From Rhodospirillales bacterium Ga0074136 (lineage in GTDB: Bacteria > Pseudomonadota > Alphaproteobacteria > Acetobacterales > Acetobacteraceae): 39,417 nt of DNA. This document shows positions 1-12,600 of this stretch, one piece after another. The stretch lies in the NCBI GenBank assembly GCA_001464375.1, contig LNEW01000081.1:1-39417 (forward strand), written 5' to 3'. Both the position numbers and the translations under genes were made by a program. How positions within the stretch are numbered: the first letter of the stretch is position 1; every line of letters begins with the position of its first letter. Below the pieces are notes generated by a model. That model had not been told where the DNA came from. It was given only the letters and a program-made list of their open reading frames with translations, and did no database searches.

Positions 1-692
1 AGCGCGGCGCGGTAGGCATCCTCGGCGGCGGCGAAGTTCTCGGTCTGGTTCAGGTCGCGCCCCAGGCCCATCAGCTGTTCGTAGCGCCCGACATCGGAGG
101 CGCCAAAGGCATCGGCCGACAGCCGCGCCACCGCCAATTCCAGCGCCGCGGATCGCCCGCCCGCCGCGGTGGTGCCGCCGCCGCCCACGCGCCCGGTCGC
201 CAGGCGCTCGATCACCGGCAGCGACGTGGCAACGCCATCGGCGACAACCGGGCCGGACGGGCCGGCGGTGACGATCGCCACATGCGGCCAGCCGCCGGTG
301 CGCCGCGTGCAGGCCAGCAGGCGGGCCGACCCGCCGCCGGCAATGGTGGTGCGCGTCGGCGCCGCGCAGGTCACGCGCTGGTCGAGCCAGGATCGCCAAA
401 GGCCCGACGCGGCGATGGCGTCGAGATCCGCCTCGCTCGCGCTGCCGGAGAGTTCCACCACGCGCGCGGCGGGCTGGGTCCAGCCGCCGCAATAGGCCTC
501 GCGCGAGCGCAGCACCGGGCGGTCGGCGGGCACCGAGCGCCCTGGCTGCACCTGGCAGGCCTCGTTGCGCGCATCGGTGCCGGCGGGTTCACCGGCCACC
601 GCGGCGCCGGTGCGTGTGACATACGCATCCGGCTGCGGCTCGGTGCAGGCCACCAGCAACAGGAGCAGGCCAGGCAGGAACGGTGCGCGCAC
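1..692 (-). CDS. Putative lipoprotein, possible TPR start (partial, C-terminus off window)
   Basis: This reading frame is open from a GTG at 692 to the left edge, giving 230 residues without a stop. It starts 4 bp after the TpsA stop codon, with a GAGGA Shine-Dalgarno-like stretch inside the end of tpsA, so the two are probably co-translated. The N-terminus (VRAPFLPGLLLLLVAC) is a short lipoprotein signal with a lipobox ending in Cys16. A region with several cysteines follows. The last 30 or so residues (around GLGRDLNQTENFAAAEDAY) look like the start of tetratricopeptide repeats. Genes placed like this beside TPS haemagglutinins in alphaproteobacteria often encode TPR proteins with a C-terminal CHAT (caspase-like) domain. 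That is known of the family from memory; the CHAT part is not in this window, so the assignment is inference. The GTG start and the lipobox are the best support that the frame is real. Confidence 0.7.
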   Translation of the reverse strand, partial: MRAPFLPGLLLLLVACTEPQPDAYVTRTGAAVAGEPAGTDARNEACQVQPGRSVPADRPVLRSREAYCGGWTQPAARVVELSGSASEADLDAIAASGLWRSWLDQRVTCAAPTRTTIAGGGSARLLACTRRTGGWPHVAIVTAGPSGPVVADGVATSLPVIERLATGRVGGGGTTAAGGRSAALELAVARLSADAFGASDVGRYEQLMGLGRDLNQTENFAAAEDAYRAA

Positions 693-696
693 GGGT

Positions 697-3600
697 TCAG
701 TAATCCTCGTCGCCGACGTTGGGCACTTGCACCTCAGGGTCGGTGATGCGGTTGTTGCCCAGGCGCAGGTCCAGTTGCTGCGGCGGCGCCTGCGGGATCG
801 AGATGATCTGGCTCGGCACGATGCAGTTCACGGAGGAGACCACGCAGCCGTTCAGCCGGTAGCGCGTGAGCGCGCCGGAGGCCGCCGGGCGCGTGCTGTC
901 GGCGAAGCGCGCCGCGGCCGCGCCGTCGACCGGCGTGCCCGAGACGTCGGTCAGCGTACCGGTCAGGTCGGCCGACCCGCCCGTGCCATGGATGGCGAGC
1001 CGCCCGGCGGAGGCGATGGTGCCGGTCGCCGTGCCGCCATCCAGCAACAGGAAGACCGCGCTGCGCCCGGCATCGATGTCGATCACCATGGTGCCGGCCG
1101 GCGCGCTGCTGGCCGGGCCGAAATCGCCCGGCGCCTCGGTGCCGGGCACGCGCACCTGGGTCGGCTGCTGGCGGCTCGGCAGGCCGATCTGGTCGGGCTC
1201 CACCACGCTCAGCGGATCGGGCGTGATGCCGGCGGACCGCGTGTCGAAGATCACCGCGGGCAGGTCGCCGCCGCGCGGCACCACGAAGATCCGCCCGGCG
1301 GTCTGGATGCCGCCCGGTGCGCTGAAGGCGACCGCGCGCCCGATCGTGAACTGCCCGCCATCGAGCACCATGGTCCCGGCGGAATCGATGTCCAGCGTGC
1401 CGGTGTTGAAGTTGGTCCGGCGCAGCGTGACGGCACCGCCGGCCACACGGATGCTGTCGGAGGAGACCAGGAAACTGTCGGTCAGGGACATCGCGCCGCC
1501 GGTCTGCAGCAGGATGGTCGTGGGGTCGATCTGGAAGGACTGCACCGTGACGCCCTGCCCGGCGGTCAGTCGCACCGCCCGGCTGGCGGTTATCTTGCCG
1601 CCCGACAACGTGGCCGTGCCGCCGGCGACGATGTCGAGATCCGTCCCGGCGGTGGTCTGGCCGGACAGCAGCACCGCGCCGCCCGCGCTGAAGATCGCCG
1701 CGCCGCCCGCGCCGACAGTGCCGGTCTGGCTGAGCGCGCCGCCGGCGGCCAGCGCAAGCGTGCCGCCGGCCGATATGATCCCGCTATTGGCCAGTGCGCC
1801 GGCCGCCGACAGGCGGGCATCGCCACCCGCCGCCAGCGCCCCGCCATGCACCAGGTCGCCGCCATTGGCGCTGAGGGTCGCGTCCGTGCCGGCCTGCAGC
1901 ACGCCCGTCGCGGTCATCGCGCCGCCCGCCGAGGCGGTCAGTGCGGCGCCGGCGACATGCGTGCCGGCCAGCGTGACGGTGCCGCCGGCGGTCAGCGCCA
2001 GCGATGTCCCGGCCCGCACGACGCCGGTGCTCGACAATGCGCCGCCGGCATCGATGATGACGGGGCCGCCGGCCACGAGGCCGCCGGTGAGGCCGACCGC
2101 GCCGCCGCTGGCGCGCAGCGTCGCCGCCCCGTTGGCGACCAGCGTCGCGTCCGAGGTCAGCCCGCCCGCGCCGGTCAGCGCCAGGTCGCCGCCGGTGCTC
2201 TCGATCCGCCCGCTGGCGGAGAGGGTGCCGCCAGCGGTCAGGGTCGTGTCGCCCGCGGCGGTGACCTGCGCGGTCGTGGAGATCGGCCCGCCAGCGGTCA
2301 CGGTCGCGGCGCCGCCGGCCGTCACGGTGCCGGCCAGTGTGAGCGCGCCGGTCGCCGTCGCGAGGCGCATGGCCCCGCCGGCGCCAAAGACGCCGTTGGC
2401 GGTGAGGCCGGTGGCGGCTTCGACGATGGCGCTCCCGCCCGCGGCGAGACTGCCCGTCAGGCCGACCGCCCCGCCCGTGGCGCGAAGGGTCGCCGCGCCA
2501 TCGGCGACCAGCGTCGCGTCCGAGGTCAGCCCGCCCGCGCCGGTCAGCGCCAGGTCGCCGCCGCTGCTCTCGATCCGCCCGCTGGCGTTCAGCGTGCCGC
2601 CGGCGGTGACGGTGGCATCGCCGGCCGCCGTGACCTGCGCGGTGGTGGTGATGGCGCCGCCCGCCGTGACGGTCGCGGCGCCGCCCGCGCCCACCGTGCC
2701 GGCCAGGGTGAGCGCGCCGGCCGTGGTGGCGAAGCGCAGGGTTCCGCCGGCGCCGAAAGTGCCGGTGGCGTTCAGGCCCGTCGCGGCTTCGATGAAGGCG
2801 TTCCCGCCGGCGGCGAGGCTGCCGGCCAGGCCGATCGCGCCGGTATTGGCCCGCAGCGTGGCCGCGCCGTCGGCGACCAGCGTCGCATTGGCGGACAGGC
2901 TGGCGCCGACCAGGGACAGCGCCCCGCCGGTGCTCTCGATGCGTCCGCCGGCGGTCAGCGCGCCGTCGGCGGTGAACGCGACATTGCCCGCCGCGGTGAC
3001 CTGCGCGGTGGTGCCGATCGCACCACCGGCCGTCACGGTCGCGGTGCCGCCCGCGGTCAGCGTGCCGCCAAGGGTCACCGCGGCGGCGTTTGCGGTGGCG
3101 GCGAGCAGCGCATCGCCGTTAGCGGCAATCGTGCCGGTCGCGGTCACGCCCCTGAACCCAGTGAGTGCAACATCGCCGCCGGCGGCCAGGCTGCCTGCAA
3201 GGGTAAGTGCGTCGCCACTGGAGCGCAGCGTCGCGCCCCCTGCCGAGACCAGCGTCCCGGTCGAGGACAGGCCGTCGATCGCGGTCATCAGCAGCGCGCC
3301 GCCGGTGCTTTCGATCCGGCCGCTCGCCGTCAGCGCGAGGGCGGCGCTGAACGTCGCATCGCCGCCGGCGGTAACCTGCGCAGTGGTGGTCAGCGCGCCG
3401 CCGCCGCTCACGGTGGCCGCCCCGCCGGCGGTCAGCGTGCCGGCCAGGGTCAGCGCGCCCGTGGTGGCGGTCAGACGCGCCGCGCCATCGGCGATGAAGG
3501 TGCCATCCGCCGCGAGGCCGGTCGCGCCCCGCAGCACCAGGTCACCGCCGGTGCTCTCGATCCGCCCGCCCGCAGTCACCGTGCCGAGGCCGATGATGGA

Positions 3601-6600
3601 GGCCTCGCCCGCCGCCGTGATCTGCGCCGTGGTGGTGATGGCGCCCGATGCCGTCGCGAAGAAATGCCCACCGCTGACGATCGTGCCGTCCAGGCTCAGC
3701 GTGGTGCCCGCGCCGAGGCTGAAGTAGCCGCCCGTCGTCGCCGCACCGCTGAAGTCGAGCGCGCCGCCGGCGCTGAGGCCCGCCGTCCCCGTGGTTGCTA
3801 GCGTTCCGGCGAAGTCGATCGCCCCGCCGGCGAACAGCCCGGCCGTGCCCGGCCCGCCGGTCACGGTGATGCTGCCGCCCGGACCGACCGTCAGCCCCTG
3901 GTCGGTGGTCAGCGACAGGCTGCCCACCGCCGAGACCGCGCCGCTGACCAGCACCGGCAGCACCGTGTTCAGCGCCAGCACCGGCCCGGTCGCGACCAGC
4001 CCGCCCAGTTCGACGATCTGGTTGTCCTCGGGCAGCGAGATGCTGCCGCCGTTCAGCGTGAACAGCCCGGTGACGACCAGCGCCCCGGCGTCCTGCGCGA
4101 CACCCCCGGCGCTGTCGATGCTGACCGAGGTGCTGCCCTGCACCAGCCCCACCAGCGTGACACTGCCGCCCTCGAGCGCGATGACCGGCGCCGTGATGCC
4201 GCCGGCCGACAGTGCCCCGCCGGCCGAGACCCGCACCGAGACAGGCGCGGTGATGGCGGTGGCATCGAGGTCACCCCCGGTGGCGAGCACCACCTGCCCG
4301 GTCGCGCCGGCCGCGGGCAGCGTGCCGGCGGCGATGGCGGTCGCGGTGTCGAACTGGTTGGCGGTGCGACCGAGCTGGAAATCGCCCTGCGCCGTGCCGG
4401 TGAGGGTGGCGACATCGACGATGCCGGCGGTCTGGCGGACGGAGCCGCCGGCGGTCCCGGGCGTACCCGCGACCAGTTCGAGCGTGGCGACGCGCTCGAC
4501 GCCGCCGCTGCGCAGCCTGACGTCGCCCGCAACCACGATGTCGCCGGCCGAGCGGACGGTGCCGGACTCGCTCGGCACGCCATCGGCGCCGATCACCAGG
4601 CGCGACGCGGCGCCGTCGCCGGTGCCGCGGATCCGCGCCAGCTCGGCGGTGCCGAGTGCGAGCGTGCCGGCGGCGGAATCCGGGCCGCCCAGCGTGACGG
4701 TGCGCCCCAGCGTCTCGGGCAGGATGTGGATGATGCCGGCGGTCGCCAGGATGGCCGCCTGGATGTCGATGTCATCGGCGCGCAGCACGATGGTCGCACC
4801 GTCCGGGGCGCTGATGGCGCTGCCGCCGCCGTCGCGCAGTTCCATCAGCCCCGCGCCGCCGCGGATCTCGACATTGCCGCCGGCGGTCACGCCGGCCAGC
4901 GCCTGGATGCGGTTCCCCGCCACGCCCGGGTCGAGCAGAACGGCGCCGTTCGGGAAATTCGCCGACAGCGTCGCGACGTCGAGCAGCGTGCCCGCGCCCT
5001 GGGTCAGCGCGCCATCGCCTGCCAGCGTCAGGCGCAGTACGCGCGGCGCGGTGCCGTTCACGAGGTCGACCGTGCCGGCAATGTCGATGGACCCGGTCTG
5101 GCCCAGCGCGCCGAGCCGCAATTCGGCGGCCGCCGTGCCGCTCGGCAGGAAGCCGAGTTCCGTGCTGTCGAGCGTGATCCGCCCGGCCATGGTGCTGCCC
5201 GCGGCGCCGCCCAGCACGTAGCCGATGCCCGCATTCGTGGTGATCGGGAGCAGGGTGATGACACCACCCGGCGCGCGCAATTCGGCGCCGATCGCGAGGT
5301 CGTCCGCGCGTAGCGTCAGCGCCCCGCCGGTGCCAACCTGCAGCGCCCCGGTGACGCCAAGCGTGGCGTTGCCGCCGAAGCCGTTGCTGCGCAGCGTGGC
5401 GTCGGTGCCGGCGCTGAGGCCGAGGCCGAGCGCGGTGCCGTTCGCATCCCGCCCGCCGCCCAGCGCGCCGATCGCATTGCCGGCGCGGTCGAGCGTGACG
5501 GTGCCGCCGGCCAGTGCGGCCAGGGTCGCCGCCGAGATGGTGCCGCCGGTCTGCGTGATGTCCCCGCCGCTGGCGGTGCCGCCGTTGAAACTACCGGTGC
5601 GCAGGATGATCTGCCCGCTCGCCCCCGCCGCGGTGAGAGCATTGGCCAGGGTCAGCCCCGCGGCCTCCAGCGTCAGGACGCGGTCGGTGCCGACGCTGAT
5701 CGGCAGGTCGAGCGTCAGCGCCAGCGCGTTGCGCAGCGTGATGTCGCCGCCGGCGGTCAGCGCGGTGAGGTCCTGGATGGTGTTGCGCGCCGTGCCGTCG
5801 CCATTGGCGCCGGCCAGGCGCAGCGTGCCGGCCGCCTCGGCCGCCAGCGTCGCCGCCGACAGCCGCGCGCCCGAGGCCTGCAGCAGGTTGCCCGTGGTGG
5901 CATCGAGCAGCACCGTGGCGCTGCCCAGCACGTCGTTGAGCGTGAGCGAGGCCGCGGCGATATCGATGGTGCCGGCCACCTCGGTGCCCGCGCCGCCGGC
6001 GCCGACCGCGCTGACCGTGGTCGCGCCCGTACCGCGGAACGCCACGCCGTCGCGTGCCGTGGCGGCCAGGGTGCCGGCGGTGTTGTCGCCGGTCAGGCGC
6101 ACCTCGCCTGCCGCGGCGGTGGCGTTCAGCGTGGCAGCGCGCACCGCGGCCTGCGCCGTCGCGCCCGTGATGTCGCCTGCCGTCGCCGTCAGGTTCACGG
6201 TGCGCCCGGTGGCGTCGATCGTGACCTGCCCGGCGCCGAGCCCGATGGTCGACAGGGTGATGTCCGTCCCGCGATAGGTCACGCTGCCGCCGCTGCTGGC
6301 GGTGCGGCGGATCTCCAGCGCGCCCTCGGTCGCGACGTTGATGGTGCCGAGCGCCTCCACGCCCACCACCGGCAGGCTGTTGCCGGCCTGGCCAATCTGC
6401 ACCACGCCTTCGCCCTGCAGCGCGGTGGCGGCGAGCGAGCCCACCGAGAGCCCGCCCGCGATCTGCCGGATGGCGCCGATGCCGCCCGGCGTCAGCGCCA
6501 GTTCCAGCCGCGTGGCGGTGGACGGTGCGATGGTCCACGCGCCGCGCAGCCGGATGTCGGGCGCGGCGGCGAGGATCGTGCCGCCATTGGCGTCGAGCAG

Positions 6601-9600
6601 CGCGAGTTCGGTCGAGGTGAGGCGCGCCGTACCGAGGTCGGTCTGCGTGCCGCCCAGGCTGAGCGTGCCGGGCGAACGGATCTCGATGCGTCCCGCCGCA
6701 CCCGCGCCGGTGTCCACGGTGGCACCCGGCAGCAGCGCGAAGTCCGGCGCCTGGAGGGTGATGGTCCCGCCGATGCCGGCGCCGACCAGCGCAATGGGCG
6801 CCGCCACGGTGAACAGCCCGGTGCCGGCATCGACGCCGGCGCTGGTGACCGACAGGACCGGCCCGCCGGCCCTGATGCCCGACACGCCATCCCAGGCGCC
6901 GGCCACGACGCTGCCGATCTGGCTGTCCGCCGTGCCCAGCCGGATGCTGCCGTTGGCGACGGCGCTGATCTGCGGGACCGACAGCGTGAAGCCGTCCGCC
7001 ACGATGTCGCCACCGCTGCGCAGTTCCAGCACCTGCGGCGCGCCGGCGCCGGTCAGGTCGACCGCGCCGCGCAGCGTGATGGTGCCGGAACTCACCTGGT
7101 CGGTGGGTTCGAGCGCACCGATGATGAGGCGCCCGGTCGACACGCGCTCGATCGCCGCCGCGCTGATGGTGGTGGTGTCGCCGAACCCGCCGGCGCCGCC
7201 CAGGCCGATGGTGCCGCCCGCGGTGAAGGGCGCGAACTGCACGACCCCGCCGGGTGCCAGGAAGACGGTCCCGGCCAGCGCGGGGGCCACGCTCAGCCCA
7301 TCGGCGAGGATGCCGATGGCGCCACCGGTGCCGGCATTCACCCGCGCACCGACCTGCAGGTCGGCCAGGCCGTTGGCCATCAGGAAGGTGCCGCCGGGCC
7401 CGGTGATCACGGAATTCGGCGAGACGGCGCCGCCGGCGCTCAGCCCGGCGAGCAGCCGCTGCACCTGGTTCGCGCCACCGAGGACGATGTCGCCGCCGGC
7501 CGAGGCCGAAAGCCCCTCGGCGCGGATGATGCCGGCAGACTGCACGATGTCGCCCGCCGCCGGGGCATCGAAATTGGCAGCGGTGCGCAGGATGACGCGC
7601 CCGCCAGGCTGGTCAGCCGTGACGTTGCCCGCCAGCGTCAGCCCGGCGGCCTCGAGGGTCAGCGTGCCGCCGATGCCATCGGTGGCGGTGGCGCCTTCGA
7701 CCACCAGCGCGCCGGCGTTGCGCAGCGTCAGGCTGCCGGCGGAGGAGGGCGCGAGCGTGCCGACGCTGTTGACGTCGGCCGCCACGAGCGACCCGCCGCC
7801 ATCGAGTGTGACGGTCCCCGGTGCGTTGACCGTCAGCCGTTCGGCGGTGATGCGCGCGCCGGTGGTCTGGGTGATGCCGCCGGAGGCCGAGGAGAGGTCG
7901 ACATCCGCCCCCGCCGCGGCGATGCCCGGCGCGGCGATGGCGAAGGTGCCGCTGGCGCGGAAGGTGAAGTCCTCGGTCGCGGCCGCGCCGCCCGAGACCT
8001 GGGCGACGTTGTTCAGCGTGCCGGGCGAGCCCATCAGCACCGAACCCGCATCGGCCGTGGCCGACAGGCGGCTCGCCGTGACGCCGCCGGCCACGCCCTG
8101 GACGATGTCGCCGCTGGTGGCGTGCAGGGTCAGCAGCCCATTGGCGGCCGGCAGCCCGAAGGTCGAATCGAGCGCGATCGACCCGCCCTGCAGCGTGGCG
8201 CTGCTGACGAACGAGGTGCTGATCGGCCCGGCGACGCGAAGCGCGCCCGCGTTCGCGCTGTCATGCCCGATCACGAGCGTCTGCGCGAAGAGCCACGGGA
8301 AGGTGGCGCTCGAGACGAACAGCGATGCGGGGTCGTCCGCACCGAGGCTGACGGCCCGCGTCGCGCTGCGCGGCGCGATGTCGATCGTGCCGGTCTGCGT
8401 GGTGAAGGGATCGCTGGCCAGCACATAGGAGGACACCGTCAGCCGGTCGGCGCGCAACTGCACCAGGCCACCGACCGCGGTTGCGGCCACGCCCTCCGCG
8501 AAGAAGCCCAGCGACGGTAGGATCGACAGGTCGGCCGCCGACAGCGTGACCGAGCTGCCGCGCACGCCCGACACCGTGGCGGTGGTGCCATCGGGCAGCA
8601 GCACGCCGTTCACCGTCGTCGTCGCGAGGGCGCCCACGGTATCAAGCGCGAAGGTCCCGACAGCGGTGGCGCCGATGCCGCGCACATCGTTGGTGCCGGC
8701 AGTGAGTGTCGCCGCGCCGGTGGCGCTGACGCCGAGCGTGGCGGCGCGGATGCCGCCCCCGGTCTGGGTGATGTCGGCCCCGGCGCCCAGGCGCACGACG
8801 CTGGCCGGTGCCGGGCCGCCCGCCAGGCCCAGCGCGCCGCCGAGGGTCATGGCGCCACCCGAGGCCAGGGTGATGTCCTGGAAGCCCAGCGTGGCGCCTG
8901 CGTTCAGCGCCAGCGTGCCGGGCGTGGTCACGGTCAGCGCACCGGTCGGGCCGGTTTGCGTGATGGCGCCATCGAGCGCGATCGCGCCGGCCGCGCTCAG
9001 CGACAGCGAACCGCCGACCGTGCTGGTGCCGAGCACGGCCACCGCGTTGAGGTTGCCCGTCCCGCCGGGCGCCAGCAGCGCGTCGCCGCCCGCGGTCACT
9101 TCAAGCCGCCCGGCGGTGATGACCGCACCGGTCGCCGCCTGTCCGATGCTGCCGGTCGTCGCTTCCAGCGTGACCGTGCCCGCGCCCGCGCCGATCGCGG
9201 CGTTGATCTGGAGCTGGCCGGTATCGGCGGTGAGCGTGATGTCGGCATCGCCGCCGCCAGCCGGGCCCACCGCCGTGCCGATGGTCACGCTGTTGGCGCT
9301 GCGGTAGCCGAAGGCGGTCTCGAAGGAAATCGCGCCGAGCGCGGCCACGGCATTGGGCGCCAGGTCGAGCGCAATGGCGCCATCCGCCGTCGCGGTCAGC
9401 AGGTTCGCGGTGATGGTCCCGGTAGCGGTCTGGGCAATCGTCTCGCCCGCCCCGGTGGCGGTCAGCGCCACGGTGCCGGTGGTGGTCGGCGTGATCAGCG
9501 GCGCCTGGATCAGGATGGAGGCGCCTTCGAGCGACAGCGTCGCGCCGGGCGCGGCCGCCTCGGCGGTCGCCGCGACGGTCAGCGCGCCATCGGTCGCGAA

Positions 9601-12600
9601 GGCGATGCTGCCGGTCGCATAGAGGGACCGCGGACCCGCGGCGCCCGACGGGGTGCCGCCATCGGCCAGGCGGAAATCGCCCTCGCCGGCCAGGGTGATG
9701 CCGCCGGAGCCGGCATGCGCCACCAGGTCGCGCGTGCCCCCCGCGGCCACCAGCGCGCCGCCGGCCTGCTGGGTGATGGAGGTGCCGGCCTGCAGGTCGA
9801 TGCGCCCGGTCGTGCCGCTGACGGTGACATCGACCGCGCCCAGCGCGATCGCGCCGCCGGCGTCCAGGCTGATGCTGCCGGCGCCCAGCGCCGCATCCAC
9901 CGCGATGGCGCCCGTGCCGACCAGCTCCAGCGCGACGCCGCTGCCCAGGGCCAGCGCCTCGGAAATGGTGACGCCGGCGCCGGTGACGGTGCCGGTGGCC
10001 GGCACGGTGGTGCGGCCGAGCCGGATGGTGGCGGCGTCCGTGCCCTCCAGCGCCGCGGCGGCGACCTGCAGGCGGCCGGCATTCGGCGGGCCGCCCACTT
10101 CGACGATGCGCCCGGCGGTCTGCGGGCCGATCTCGAGCGTGCCTCCGGCGACCGAGAGGCTGCCGCCGGCGCCGACCGCCAGCGTATCGCCCCGCAGCGT
10201 GAGCGTGCCGAGGGCGCCGGCCGTGACGCTGTCGTTGATGGCCAAGGCGCCGGCGTTCAGGCGCACGTCGCCGGTCGCGGTCACGCCGGACTGCGCGTCG
10301 GCGACGGTCAGGCTGCCGGCGGTGAGCGCGACGGTCGCACCATTCGCCTGCACGACCGAAACCGCGCCGGCGACCGTGGCCTCGATCACGCCGGTGAAGG
10401 CGCCGGCCGGCGTGGCGGTGGCGCGCAGGTCCAGTTCGCCGATGGTGTTGATGCCCAGCAGGCTGATGCTGCCGGCGCGCGAACTGGCCGCGCCGCTGCC
10501 GCCGCGCACCGTCAGCCGCCCGGTCGGGCCATCGAGGGCGATGGTCGCCGCGCTGTCCTGCGTGATGCCGCGCGCGGCATTGAGCGCGAGCGACCCGGCC
10601 GTGATCGCCGCCGTCGCGGACATCGCCAGCGTGCCGGTGCCGCCCTCGTTGAAGGCGCTGAAGGTGACGGCGTTGAACCCGCCGCCCGCGGCAGTGGCAG
10701 TGACGGTGCCCGCGATCTCGAGGTGGCGGCCGCGGATCGCGATGTCGCCATCGGTGGTGGTCGCGCCGGCCACGCGCAGGCGGCCATTGTCCCCGACGAC
10801 GGATATGTCGTGGTTGTTGCCGGTGGCATCGACCGTGACGACCAGCGCGGTCGTGAGGTCGGCCGCGCCGGTGCCGATGTCGCGGAACGCCAGCACGCTG
10901 GCCGCGTCCTGGGTGATGTCGCCGGCCGCGGCCAGCACCAGCGCCTGCGCGTGGATCGCGCCATCGATGGTGAGCGTGTTGTTGTTGCCTTCGACCACCA
11001 GCGTGGCGGTGCCGGCGACGCTCAGCAGCTCGTTCGTGGTCACCGACAGCCCTTCGGCGCTGGTGACGGCGAAATTGCCATCCGCCGTGCCGCCAGACTG
11101 CAGCGCGAGCGCGCCATTGCCCTGGGTGAGCGCGACATCGCCCGTCCCGGTGACGGAGGCGGCGAGGTCGAGCGCCGTCGTGGCACTGGCGCGGTGCTCG
11201 ATGGTGGTGCCGACGGCCTGGGTGATCCCGGTGGCGGCGGCGAGCGTCAGGCCGGTGGCGCGGATGTCGCCCTCGAGCCCCAGCGCACCGGTGCGCGCGG
11301 TGAGCGAGACGTCGGTGCCGCTGACGGTGCCGGTGACGCGCAGCGCCTCCGCGGCGACGGTCAGGCCGGCATCCGCGGTGCTGGCACCCAGCGCGAAGAC
11401 ACCATTGCCCGCCCGGTCGAGCAGGATCGCGCCCGCCGGCGCATTGGCGGTCAGCGGCAGTTCGCTGCCGTCGGTCGCATGCGCGATGGTGCCGCCGGAT
11501 TGCGTGATGCCGGCCTCGCCGGTCAGTGCCAGCGAGGTGGCGCGGATGTCGGCGCCGATGGTCAGGCCACCGGTATCGGCCGTCAGCGCGACAGCGCCGC
11601 CGGTGATCGCGGCCGTGGTGGCGATGGTGTCGGCGACGACCGTGAAGGCGCCCGCCGCGCTGCCGGCACCCAGTGACAGGCTGCCATTGCCGGCGGCGTC
11701 GAGCGCCACGTCGCCGGCTGCCGAACCGGCCGCCAGCGCCAGCGCGGTGCCGGCACCCGAACTGTGGCGGATGTTGCCGCCGGTCTGCGCGATGCCGGTC
11801 TGCCCGGCCAGCGTCAGGGAGGTGGCGCGAATGTCCTCGCCGATGGTCAGCGCGCCTGTGGTGGCGGCGAGCGAGACGGTGGTGCCGCTGACCGCCCCGG
11901 TGGTCGACAGGATGTCGGCCGCGACGGTGAAGGTGCCGCTGGCCGCGCTGGCGCCCAGCGCCAGGTTGCCGTTGCCGGCCTGCGCCAGGCCGATGGTCCC
12001 GCCGGTCGCGTTCGCCGTGACGCCGAGTTCGGTCGCGGCGCCCGTGCTGTGCTGGATGGTGCCGCCGGCTTGGCTGATGCCGGCGGAACCGGCCAGCACC
12101 AGGGAGGTGGCGCGGATGTCGGCGCCGATGGTCAGCGTCCCGCTATCGGCCGTGAGCGTGACCGCCGTGCCGCTGATCGCCCCCGTGGTCGCGACGATGT
12201 TGGCGTCCACCGTGAAGACGGCCGTCGCGCTGCTGGGGCCGATGGAGAAATTGCCGTTGCCGCCGGCATCGAGCGTGACCGCGCCATTGCCGGCGACCGC
12301 CGTGAGGGGCAGCGCCGTGGCGACGCCGCTGCGGGAGAAAATGTTGCCGCCGGTCTGGTCGATCACGGTGCCGGCGCTGAGGTCGAGGCTGGTGGCGCGC
12401 AGGTTGGCGCCGATGTCCAGCATGCCGGTGTCGGCCGCCAGCCGCATGGCGTTCGCGGTCAGGGCGTTGTCGATGGTGAGGTTGCCGCCGGCCACGATAT
12501 CGAGCCCGCTGCCGGCGGGCCGTGTCAGCGCGGCGGCGATGGTCACGTCGCCGGCGGTGATGGTGCCGAGCCCGGTGATCGTGGTCTCGCCCAGCCGCAG

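Noticed and set aside
565..3801. Long plus-strand open frames antisense to TpsA (565-3801, 866-3727, 8956-11676, 9653-14680, 11764-14610 and others)
   Set aside because: They are shadows of a GC-rich, repeat-rich gene. Their translations are Arg/Gly/Ala or Pro/Ser/Ala-rich without domains or export signals, and the opposite frame has signal, TPS domain and repeats.
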